From assembly GCA_003538495.1 (NCBI GenBank), contig DPSD01000379.1:1-5470 (forward strand): 5,470 nucleotides of DNA, given 5' to 3'. The stretch comes from Accumulibacter sp. Its GTDB lineage: Bacteria > Pseudomonadota > Gammaproteobacteria > Burkholderiales > Rhodocyclaceae. The position numbers were made by a program, and so were the translations under genes. Numbering within the stretch: the first letter of the stretch is position 1; the number at the start of each line of letters is the position of its first letter. Below are positions 1 to 5,470 of the stretch, in pieces. The notes under the pieces were generated by a model. The model saw only the letters and a list, made by a program, of their open reading frames with translations, was not told the DNA's origin and ran no database searches.

Positions 1-854
1 TGAGCCGCCGGCGTGAGATCGCCAGGCGGCTGGAAGCGCTGTCCGATATCGGTGGCATCCTGTCGGCGATGAAGGGATTGGCGCTGATGGAGACCCGCAT
101 CCTGGGCAATTTCCTCGTCAGCCAGCAGCGCATGGTGGCAGGGATCGAAACGGCCGCCGCCGATTTCCTGGCCTGGCACGCCGAATTCAGCAGCGAGCCG
201 GTCGCGGGGCGGGAACTCTGCGTGCTGGTGGGCTCGGAACAGGGCTTCTGCGGCGATTTCAACGAAGCGCTGTTGGCGCGGATGGAGGCACTGTGTGAGG
301 AAAAGGAGGCGCCGGTTCGTTGGCTGGTCGTCGGTAGCCGTCTGGCAGCTCGAATCGGCGAACGCGACTGCGTTGCCCTGGCGCTGCCGGGCGCCATTGT
401 CGCCGACGAAGTTCCAGCCGTTCTGCTGCGCTTGACGCGCGAGCTCGGCGGCTTGCTGGCCCGCGAGGTGTACGCCGGTTACGGGCTCTCGGCCCTCTCT
501 CATTGTGATGCCAGTGGCGATATGCGCATGCGTCATCTGCTGCCCTTGCGCGATCTGCCCGCTCCCGAGCGGGCGTATGCGTACCCGGCGGAAATGAATC
601 TGCATCCCATCGAGTTCCTGCGCGGGCTGACCGGGCATTATCTGCACGCGGTACTGAACGAGGTGCTGTACAGCTCGCTGATGGCCGAGAACCGGCAACG
701 GCAGGCACACATGGATCGCGCCCTGCAGCGACTCGATGAAGACAGCGAGCGGCTCAGACTCCGCTACAACTGCCAGCGCCAGGAGGAAATTACCGAGGAA
801 ATCGAGCTGATCCTGCTCTCGGCCGACATGCTGAGCGAAGCCGAACACGGTTGA
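1..854 (+). CDS. atpG: Alternate (N-type) F1F0 ATPase, F1 subunit gamma (start codon cut by left edge)
   Basis: The gamma subunit is the central rotor shaft of the F1 sector on the cytoplasmic face of the membrane; it couples ATP hydrolysis or synthesis to ion flow through F0. The reading frame is open from base 3 (S-R-R-R-E-I-A-R-R-L) and ends with TGA at 852-854. The window opens with TG, so the start is probably an ATG whose A lies just outside, giving about 284 residues. That is near the usual gamma length of about 290. The N-terminal helix carries a gamma-like S-A-M-K-G-L-A motif, the central domain has V-G-S-E-Q-G-F-C-G-D-F-N (ordinary gamma: S-D-R-G-L-C-G-G-F-N), and the C-terminal helix carries R-Y-N-x-x-R-Q-E-E-I-T-E-E. 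The divergent wording of these motifs matches the alternate ATPases whose operons end with gamma. The gap after the stop fits a last gene. An internal ATG at 69 would remove the essential N-terminal helix and is not the start. Ion specificity (Na+ or H+) cannot be told from gamma. Confidence 0.9.
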   Translation, partial: SRRREIARRLEALSDIGGILSAMKGLALMETRILGNFLVSQQRMVAGIETAAADFLAWHAEFSSEPVAGRELCVLVGSEQGFCGDFNEALLARMEALCEEKEAPVRWLVVGSRLAARIGERDCVALALPGAIVADEVPAVLLRLTRELGGLLAREVYAGYGLSALSHCDASGDMRMRHLLPLRDLPAPERAYAYPAEMNLHPIEFLRGLTGHYLHAVLNEVLYSSLMAENRQRQAHMDRALQRLDEDSERLRLRYNCQRQEEITEEIELILLSADMLSEAEHG

Positions 855-994
855 ATGCGGCGCACGGTTTTCGCGGTTTCCTCTCTGCGTTGGCGGAGTT
901 CGCGTCGACTAGGGTAAGGGGGGTCTTGAGCAACCATCCCAGATTGCGGCAGACTAGCGCGCAACAACAGTTTGAGAGGCAACATTCTTCATGA

Positions 995-1023
995 TTGCCA
1001 TTGCAGCAGTCGTCACTTTTAAT
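995..1023 (+). promoter_or_regulatory. Predicted sigma-70-type promoter of the permease-to-protease unit
   Basis: TTGCCA at 995-1000 matches the -35 consensus at five of six positions, and TTTAAT at 1018-1023 matches the -10 consensus at five of six. They are separated by exactly 17 bases. Transcription would begin near 1030, leaving a leader of about 58 bases before the permease ATG at 1088. This is the best promoter seen in the gap after the ATPase gene, and no comparable one was noticed inside the downstream gene block. It is a pattern match only. Confidence 0.5.
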
Positions 1024-1032
1024 GTGAAAAGT
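1015..1032. promoter_or_regulatory. Small palindrome overlapping the -10 box, possible operator
   Basis: ACTTTT (1015-1020) and AAAAGT (1027-1032) are perfect 6-base inverted arms around a 6-base spacer. The element covers the predicted -10 box and start site, where a repressor would block transcription. Metal- and arsenic-transport operons are often controlled by ArsR/SmtB-type repressors at such sites, but no regulator gene is in the window and the arms are short, so chance is a real alternative. Confidence 0.25.
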
Positions 1033-1076
1033 TAGATGAACAATAACGATCCGTCGCTCTTTTTTCAGCCGAACCC

Positions 1077-1080
1077 GGAG
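1077..1080 (+). promoter_or_regulatory. Ribosome binding site of the permease gene
   Basis: GGAG sits 7 bases before the ATG at 1088, and supports that ATG as the start of the permease. Confidence 0.6.
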
Positions 1081-1087
1081 TAGCGCA

Positions 1088-2140
1088 ATGCGTGTAGTGC
1101 ACATCGAAGAGTCTTCCCAGAGGAGACTGGCCAAATGGTTACTCAGCCTTTTCATCGCAACGGTTGCCTGGGTTTTGACCTACAGCCAACTCACCGCCTT
1201 TGCCAACTGGATCCTCGGACTGCTCAGCCTTTCCCGTGAGACCCACTTCGGCGAAGCCGTCCATTTCTTCTTCTACGATACCCTCAAGGTATTGCTGCTG
1301 CTGACCGGCATCGTCTTCGTCATGGGCATCATCCAGACCTTTTTCTCGCCGGAACGTACGCGGGCGCTACTTTCCGGCAAGCGGGAAGGTGTCGGCAATG
1401 TGCTGGCGGCTACGCTGGGAATTGTGACGCCGTTCTGCTCCTGCTCGGCCGTGCCGCTGTTCATCGGCCTTCTCTCCGCCGGGGTACCGCTGGGAGTGAC
1501 CTTCTCCTTCCTGATCTCGGCACCAATGGTCAATGAGGTGGCCTTGGTGCTGCTGTTTGGCATGTTCGGCTGGAAAGTTGCCGGCCTCTACCTTGGACTG
1601 GGGCTGCTGGTGGCCATCATCGCTGGCCTGGTGATCGGCAAGCTGAAGATGGAACGACACCTTGAGGATTGGGTACAGAAAATCCTCGCTGGCCAGGTCG
1701 CCCAAGCAGATGGCGAGCGCCTTTCCTGGCTGGAACGTCTTGAGGCCGGCGGCGCGCACATGCGCGAGATTGTCGGCAAGGTGTGGCCCTACATTCTGGC
1801 GGGCATTGCGCTGGGCGCCGCCATCCACGGCTATGTGCCGCAGGACTTCATGGCCTCGTTCATGGGCAAGGATGTGTGGTGGGCAGTCCCCGCCGCCGTT
1901 CTGCTCGGGGTACCGATGTATACCAACGCGGCGGGAATCATTCCGATTGTCGAAGCCCTGATCGGAAAAGGAGCCGCCCTGGGTACGGTCCTCGCGTTCA
2001 TGATGGCTGTGATCGCGCTTTCGGCACCGGAGATGATCATTCTACGGAAGGCGCTGAAGCCGACCTTGATCGCTACCTTTGTCGGTGTCGTGGCGACCGG
2101 CATTCTGCTGGTGGGCTACATTTTCAACTGGCTGCTATGA
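1088..2140 (+). CDS. ArsP_1 / SO_0444-type membrane permease (metalloid or metal efflux family)
   Basis: This is a 350-residue polytopic inner-membrane protein of the ArsP_1 (DUF318, PF03773) permease family. After a first membrane segment near residues 16-35 and another near 65-83, residues 114-120 read T-P-F-C-S-C-S, the family hallmark, with C117 and C119. They are followed by P-L-F-I-G-L-L and, at 145-150, A-P-M-V-N-E. A hydrophilic cytoplasmic loop spans about 185-230. The second half repeats the first: G-V-P-M-Y-T-N-A-A-G (274-283), P-I-V-E-A-L-I (286-292) and S-A-P-E-M-I (312-317). There the cysteine pair is replaced by T-N-A, which suggests an ancient internal duplication. Characterised ArsP proteins export trivalent organoarsenicals through such cysteines, but many family members have unknown substrates, so the cargo here is open. 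It heads a probable operon and its stop overlaps the next start by 4 bases (ATGA at 2137-2140). The nearby small thiol protein is a common partner of these permeases. Confidence 0.85.
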   Translation: MRVVHIEESSQRRLAKWLLSLFIATVAWVLTYSQLTAFANWILGLLSLSRETHFGEAVHFFFYDTLKVLLLLTGIVFVMGIIQTFFSPERTRALLSGKREGVGNVLAATLGIVTPFCSCSAVPLFIGLLSAGVPLGVTFSFLISAPMVNEVALVLLFGMFGWKVAGLYLGLGLLVAIIAGLVIGKLKMERHLEDWVQKILAGQVAQADGERLSWLERLEAGGAHMREIVGKVWPYILAGIALGAAIHGYVPQDFMASFMGKDVWWAVPAAVLLGVPMYTNAAGIIPIVEALIGKGAALGTVLAFMMAVIALSAPEMIILRKALKPTLIATFVGVVATGILLVGYIFNWLL

Positions 2141-2319
2141 TGGATACCTCGCCTTGGCTTCGGGCTCTTCTCCTGGCCATCGCCGTCTTGCCGATGCCTG
2201 CCTGCGACCGGGGCGACCCCTTTACGAGCACTTCTCCCGGCATGCGCCTAGTGCAGAATGCCACCGCTTCAGGACTGCCTACGGTGGTCGAGTTCTTCGG
2301 CCTCGCTTCATCTTCTTGA
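2137..2319 (+). CDS. Small predicted lipoprotein, apparent N-terminal remnant of a periplasmic thioredoxin-like protein
   Basis: The frame encodes 60 residues starting at an ATG that overlaps the permease stop (ATGA); a second ATG follows at 2140. Residues 7-22 form a signal-peptide-like segment (W-L-R-A-L-L-L-A-I-A-V-L-P-M-P-A) ending at C23 followed by D, a loose match to a lipobox. Residues 46-54 (G-L-P-T-V-V-E-F-F) look like the first core beta strand of a thioredoxin fold, the strand that normally leads directly into W-C-x-x-C. The protein instead ends G-L-A-S-S-S-stop. I looked for W-C-x-x-C in the other two frames up to 2338 and found none, so the catalytic part seems deleted, not merely frameshifted. 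If translated it would be a membrane-anchored peptide without redox chemistry. Alternatives are a genuine small lipoprotein or a decaying gene. Permease, periplasmic thioredoxin and TM0996 protein are often encoded together, which supports the remnant reading. Confidence 0.5.
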   Translation: MMDTSPWLRALLLAIAVLPMPACDRGDPFTSTSPGMRLVQNATASGLPTVVEFFGLASSS

Positions 2320-2326
2320 CCCAACG

Positions 2327-2332
2327 AAAGGA
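2327..2332 (+). promoter_or_regulatory. Ribosome binding site of the small thioredoxin-fold gene
   Basis: AAAGGA lies 6 bases before the ATG at 2339. It fixes that start over the earlier in-frame ATG at 2258, which would add 27 unrelated residues read from the lipoprotein gene in another frame. Confidence 0.65.
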
Positions 2333-2338
2333 AACTCC

Positions 2339-2569
2339 ATGAAGAGCATCAAAGTCCTCGGCACCGGCTGCGCCAAATGTCGCACAACCATCGCCCTCGT
2401 CGAGGCGGTGGCCAAGGAAAAAGGAGTGGAGATCACGCTCGAAAAGGTTGAAAGCCTGCCGGACATCATGAGCTATGGCGTGATGTCCACACCTGGCGTG
2501 GTCATCGACGGGCAGGTGGTGCATGCCGGTGGCGTGCCCACACGCGACAAGGTGGAAGGCTGGCTCTGA
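2339..2569 (+). CDS. Small thioredoxin-fold protein, TM0996/MTH895 (glutaredoxin-like) family
   Basis: This 76-residue cytoplasmic protein is a minimal thioredoxin/glutaredoxin fold. It opens M-K-S-I-K-V-L-G-T-G and has the redox or metal-binding motif C-A-K-C at residues 11-14, directly after the first strand. Residues 50-54 read S-T-P-G-V, the T-P being the conserved cis-proline loop that faces the active site, and V-I-D-G follows at 55-58. The length matches the family (about 75-80 residues), so it is complete. The C-terminal helix ends K-V-E-G-W-L. Members commonly sit next to ArsP_1 permeases, as here, and are thought to act as thiol reductants or as metal or metalloid carriers for them. 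The exact substrate is unproven. It lies 19 bases after the lipoprotein stop and 10 bases before the next likely start, consistent with one transcript. Confidence 0.88.
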   Translation: MKSIKVLGTGCAKCRTTIALVEAVAKEKGVEITLEKVESLPDIMSYGVMSTPGVVIDGQVVHAGGVPTRDKVEGWL

Positions 2570-2579
2570 AGGGCTGCCA

Positions 2580-2783
2580 ATGGGGTTGGTCCGGCAACGG
2601 CGAACTGCGGTGATTTCCCACCAATGGTCGGTGATGACGTTTCACGAACGCTTCGAGCAGGTCGTTGCCCTGATCCTTTCAGCGGTGATCACCGTGATCA
2701 TCGTGATCATCGTGGTGTCGCTGCTCAAACTGATCCAGATCGTCTTTACGCTGCTGATCATCGATGCATTCAATCCGCTATGA
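2580..2783 (+). CDS. Truncated PsiE-like small membrane protein
   Basis: From the ATG at 2580 the frame gives 67 residues. AAGGG at 2569-2573 stands 6 bases upstream and decides this start. The ATG at 2634 would give 49 residues beginning M-T-F-H-E-R-F-E, closer to where family similarity starts but with no visible ribosome site. Residues 20-32 (T-F-H-E-R-F-E-Q-V-V-A-L-I) and the hydrophobic stretch 28-48, then a second hydrophobic stretch at about 51-63, resemble the start of PsiE-family proteins (PF06146). The end D-A-F-N-P-L resembles the N-P-L-D-H seen, from memory, midway in PsiE-like proteins of stress islands, but a stop follows directly. E. coli PsiE has 136 residues, so roughly the C-terminal half is missing. 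Its stop overlaps the start of the M48 protease (ATGA at 2780-2783), so translation of this short protein probably delivers ribosomes to the protease. PsiE function is itself poorly known. A genuine small membrane protein is an alternative. Confidence 0.55.
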   Translation: MGLVRQRRTAVISHQWSVMTFHERFEQVVALILSAVITVIIVIIVVSLLKLIQIVFTLLIIDAFNPL

Positions 2784-3745
2784 CAGGAAGTGATCCACGG
2801 GATGGGCCGCAAATTTGGCCGCGGCATCGTTCGATCAACCGCCTCCAGACGGCGCTGCTGGTCTTGACATTGATCGGTATCGCTGCGCTGGCAAGTGGTC
2901 TGCTTTTCGGCGAAGGTGGCCTCTGGATGGCACTGGGTGCAAGCATCTTCGCACTGCTGTTCGAACCGGCGGCAGCCTCCACGCTGACGCTGAGGTTGTA
3001 CCGTGCACGTCCCATTCATCCGGGCGACGCGCCCGAACTGTGGGAGATCGTGCGCGATCTGGCCACCCGTGCCGGCCTGCCCGCCGTCCCGATTCCGCAC
3101 TACATCCCCAGTGCCGTGGTCAATGCATTTGCGACAGGCTCGAAGCGTCATTCGGCCATTGCGCTGACCGATGGCATCTTGCGCAGCCTGACGCCGCGCG
3201 AGCTGGCGGGTGTCATTGCTCATGAGGTTGCGCATATCGCCAATGACGATTTGCGTGTCATGGGGCTGGCGGATTACATCAGCCGGCTCACCAGCCTCCT
3301 GGCCATGCTGGGGCAGATTGCGATTATTCTCAGCCTGCCCGCGCTGCTTGTCGGGGCGGCGGAAGTCAATTGGTTCGGCCTGTTCCTGCTGGCGGTGTCT
3401 CCACAACTGGCATTGCTTGCTCAACTCGGCCTGTCTCGGGTACGCGAGTTCGATGCCGATCATTTGGCGGCGCAGCTGACCGGCGACCCGCATGGTCTGG
3501 CATCGGCCTTGGCGAAGATTGAACGGGTGAGCCGCTCCTGGCGAGCCTGGCTAATGCCGGGTTGGGGAAATCCGGAGCCATCCTGGTTACGCACGCATCC
3601 AGCCACGCCGGATCGCATCGCCCGACTGCTTGAACTCGTACCCCAGCATCCCGTGACGCTGCGGCCCCATCCCTTCTACACCGCCCCGGAACCCGTCAAG
3701 GCGATGCGCTCGCCGCGCTGGCACCCCGGCGGCCTCTGGCGCTGA
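2780..3745 (+). CDS. M48-family membrane zinc metalloprotease (HtpX-like)
   Basis: The protein has 321 residues, close to the usual HtpX length of about 290. Two hydrophobic segments near residues 23-44 and 47-63 anchor it in the inner membrane. The zinc-binding motif H-E-V-A-H lies at 148-152 (ligands H148 and H152, catalytic E149), followed by N-D-D. Two further hydrophobic segments span about 170-192 and 197-216. The third ligand is E223 in R-E-F-D-A-D (222-227). Residues 272-280 read T-H-P-A-T-P-D-R-I, the typical M48 motif near the C-terminus. All catalytic residues are present, so it should be active. HtpX-type enzymes cleave misfolded or damaged inner-membrane proteins on the cytoplasmic side, partly overlapping in role with FtsH. 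The ATG at 2780 overlaps the PsiE-like stop and has no clear ribosome site, which points to translational coupling. The DegP-like gene follows 23 bases later. The longer frame back to 2624 is a shadow of the PsiE-like gene. Confidence 0.92.
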   Translation: MTGSDPRDGPQIWPRHRSINRLQTALLVLTLIGIAALASGLLFGEGGLWMALGASIFALLFEPAAASTLTLRLYRARPIHPGDAPELWEIVRDLATRAGLPAVPIPHYIPSAVVNAFATGSKRHSAIALTDGILRSLTPRELAGVIAHEVAHIANDDLRVMGLADYISRLTSLLAMLGQIAIILSLPALLVGAAEVNWFGLFLLAVSPQLALLAQLGLSRVREFDADHLAAQLTGDPHGLASALAKIERVSRSWRAWLMPGWGNPEPSWLRTHPATPDRIARLLELVPQHPVTLRPHPFYTAPEPVKAMRSPRWHPGGLWR

Positions 3746-3753
3746 TTCGAACC

Positions 3754-3759
3754 AAGGAG
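3754..3759 (+). promoter_or_regulatory. Strong ribosome binding site before the DegP-like gene
   Basis: AAGGAG ends 9 bases before the TTG at 3769 and only 3 bases before the TTG at 3763. The spacing favours 3769. No ATG in the right frame is near, so a TTG start is expected. Confidence 0.65.
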
Positions 3760-3768
3760 ACCTTGCTT

Positions 3769-4920
<1,152 letters not shown>

Positions 4921-4954
4921 GTGCGCTGGTACAGAAAAGCTTTTTTCGCCCGCA

Positions 4955-5065
4955 GTAGGGGAAAACGAGGGGAAAGCCGTCCGAAAGTCCGCAAAGTCGA
5001 CGAAATCCGGCCCGCTCATTCCGCATCGTGAAGTTTTGCGGTTTTCCCTTTTCCCTTTTCCCTAC
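4955..5065. repeat. Long imperfect inverted repeat between convergent genes
   Basis: The left arm (4955-4995) is purine-rich and the right arm (5035-5065) pyrimidine-rich. Reading inward, the paired blocks are GTAGGG 4955-4960 with CCCTAC 5060-5065, AAAA 4962-4965 with TTTT 5056-5059, GGGAAA 4970-4975 with TTTCCC 5050-5055, GAAA 4983-4986 with TTTC 5043-5046, and CCGCAAA 4989-4995 with TTTGCGG 5035-5041. This makes about 27 base pairs with small bulges and a loop of 39 bases. It could be a transcription terminator, a REP/MITE-like mobile repeat or a remnant of one. It has no coding content. Confidence 0.5.
5042..5062 (+). repeat. Three tandem TTTTCCC units
   Basis: The 7-base unit TTTTCCC is repeated three times without mismatch and forms most of the right arm of the surrounding inverted repeat. 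Such a tract could expand or contract by slippage. Confidence 0.8.
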
Positions 5066-5097
5066 TCCCAGTCCGACAGGCTGCTGGAAAACCTACC

Positions 5098-5132
5098 CCG
5101 GTAAGGGCAGGCCGCCCTCCCCTGCCCGCCGG
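5098..5132. terminator. GC-rich hairpin between convergent genes, possible terminator
   Basis: GGGCAGG (5105-5111) pairs with CCTGCCC (5121-5127) around a 9-base loop. An outer CCGG (5098-5101) with CCGG (5129-5132) extends the stem past a small internal loop. It lies just beyond the AI-2E family stop codon, so it may end that transcript. There is no proper T-run on either strand, so it is not a classical intrinsic terminator. Confidence 0.3.
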
Positions 5133-5153
5133 TCCAATCATTCCGCTGCGCGT

Positions 5154-5470
5154 TCAGATCAGCTCCCGACTCGACAGTTCGTCCTTGAGCCAGGCATAAC
5201 AGATCGGCGCAGCCACCAGACCAGCGAGACCGAAGCTGCTCTCCATGAGCAGCATCGCAGTCAGCAGTTCCCAGGCCTTGGCCCGGATCTGGGCACCGAC
5301 GATACGCGCGTTGAGAAAATACTCGAGCTTGTGGATGAATACCAGGAAAACCAGTGACGAGATCGCCACGCCGGGCGAGTGTGCCAGGCTGACGACGAAG
5401 ATCACGGTATTGGAGATCAGGTTGCCGACTACCGGCAGCAGGCCGACAATGAAGGTGACGACGATCATGG
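5154..5470 (-). CDS. AI-2E family transporter, C-terminal part (runs off the right edge)
   Basis: The visible part is about 105 residues, read on the minus strand and ending with TGA at 5156-5154. The family (PF01594; TqsA, PerM, YhhT) usually has about 350 residues, so roughly 70 percent lies outside the window. The ATG at 5468-5466 is internal, not the start. The fragment shows a membrane segment starting V-T-F-I-V-G-L-L-P-V-V-G-N, a second rich in V, F and L, the family signature H-K-L-E-Y-F-L-N-A-R-I-V-G, then A-W-E-L-L-T-A-M-L-L-M-E and a last membrane segment ending near the stop. Members are polytopic inner-membrane proteins. TqsA is linked to autoinducer-2 export, and other members act in ion or proton exchange, so the substrate cannot be assigned. 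It converges on the DegP-like gene across a 233-base gap and is not part of that unit. Confidence 0.9.
   Translation of the reverse strand, partial: MIVVTFIVGLLPVVGNLISNTVIFVVSLAHSPGVAISSLVFLVFIHKLEYFLNARIVGAQIRAKAWELLTAMLLMESSFGLAGLVAAPICYAWLKDELSSRELI

Noticed and set aside
846..869. Repeated CACGGTT around the ATPase gamma stop codon
   Set aside because: Two 7-base copies with no symmetry or further context; chance is sufficient.
855..1087. Search for a tRNA, small RNA or small gene in the gap after the ATPase gene
   Set aside because: No cloverleaf, strong hairpin with a T-run or ribosome-site-preceded frame was found; only the promoter region stands out.
790..1155. Minus-strand frame of 121 residues with a cysteine-rich stretch across the gap after the ATPase gene
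   Set aside because: It overlaps both flanking genes and the promoter and has no ribosome site. Its cysteines come from GCA/ACA-rich plus-strand sequence, and it resembles no known family.
1783..2319. A 178-residue plus-strand frame overlapping the permease
   Set aside because: Only its last 60 residues (from 2137) make sense as a protein. The earlier part is the permease read in another frame.
2692..2715. Near-tandem 9-base repeat (GTGATCATC type) inside the PsiE-like gene
   Set aside because: It is explained by the codons of a valine/isoleucine-rich membrane helix; a repeat element is not needed.
2642..3493. Minus-strand frame of 283 residues opposite the PsiE-like and M48 genes
   Set aside because: It is a long shadow of GC-rich coding DNA. 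The plus strand carries clear M48 motifs, and the minus product is Q/R-rich with no recognisable domain.
4935..4944. AAAAGCTTTT followed by more T after the DegP-like gene, as a possible terminator
   Set aside because: It is a palindrome without a loop and without a GC stem, so it cannot form a normal intrinsic terminator.
5016..5146. Direct repeat TCATTCCGC at 5016-5024 and 5138-5146, as possible attachment or target-site duplication
   Set aside because: It is only 9 bases long, with no integrase, transposase or tRNA in view, and is easily due to chance in this GC-rich gap.

Overview
The window is GC-rich, densely coded DNA of a proteobacterium. The proteins look most like those of beta- or gammaproteobacteria, but this is recollection of family resemblance, not a search. 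It reads as an accessory region, not a core-genome stretch. It begins with the last gene of an alternate (N-type) F1F0 ATPase operon and ends in an AI-2E family membrane protein on the opposite strand. Between them lies one co-directional block.

Layout: (1) bases 1-854 hold the gamma subunit of an alternate F1F0 ATPase, with the start codon apparently cut by the left edge. (2) Bases 855-1087 are a non-coding, locally AT-richer gap holding a good sigma-70-like promoter (995-1023). A small palindrome (1015-1032) overlaps its -10 box. (3) Bases 1088-4920 form a probable six-gene transcription unit: an ArsP_1/SO_0444-type permease with a C-S-C-S motif, a 60-residue lipoprotein that looks like the front end of a lost thioredoxin, a 76-residue TM0996-type thioredoxin-fold protein with C-A-K-C, a short PsiE-like membrane protein that stops where the family normally continues, an M48 (HtpX-like) membrane metalloprotease, and a membrane-anchored DegP/HtrA-like serine protease with one PDZ domain. 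Two junctions are 4-base ATGA overlaps and the others are gaps of 10-23 bases. (4) Bases 4921-5153 lie between convergent genes and hold a long imperfect inverted repeat (4955-5065) and a second GC-rich hairpin (5098-5132). (5) Bases 5154-5470 (minus strand) encode the C-terminal end of an AI-2E family transporter.

Function: the first half of the unit (permease plus small thiol protein) resembles metalloid or metal efflux modules. The second half (PsiE-like, M48 protease, DegP) resembles, from memory, the distal end of the transmissible locus of stress tolerance (locus of heat resistance), whose proteases handle damaged membrane and periplasmic proteins. The two halves appear to share one promoter. 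Both the thioredoxin-like and the PsiE-like genes have lost their C-terminal parts, which suggests the unit was assembled or trimmed by recombination. That is an inference. I see no wholly new system here. The most distinctive signals are the two truncated but translationally coupled genes and the intergenic inverted repeat.
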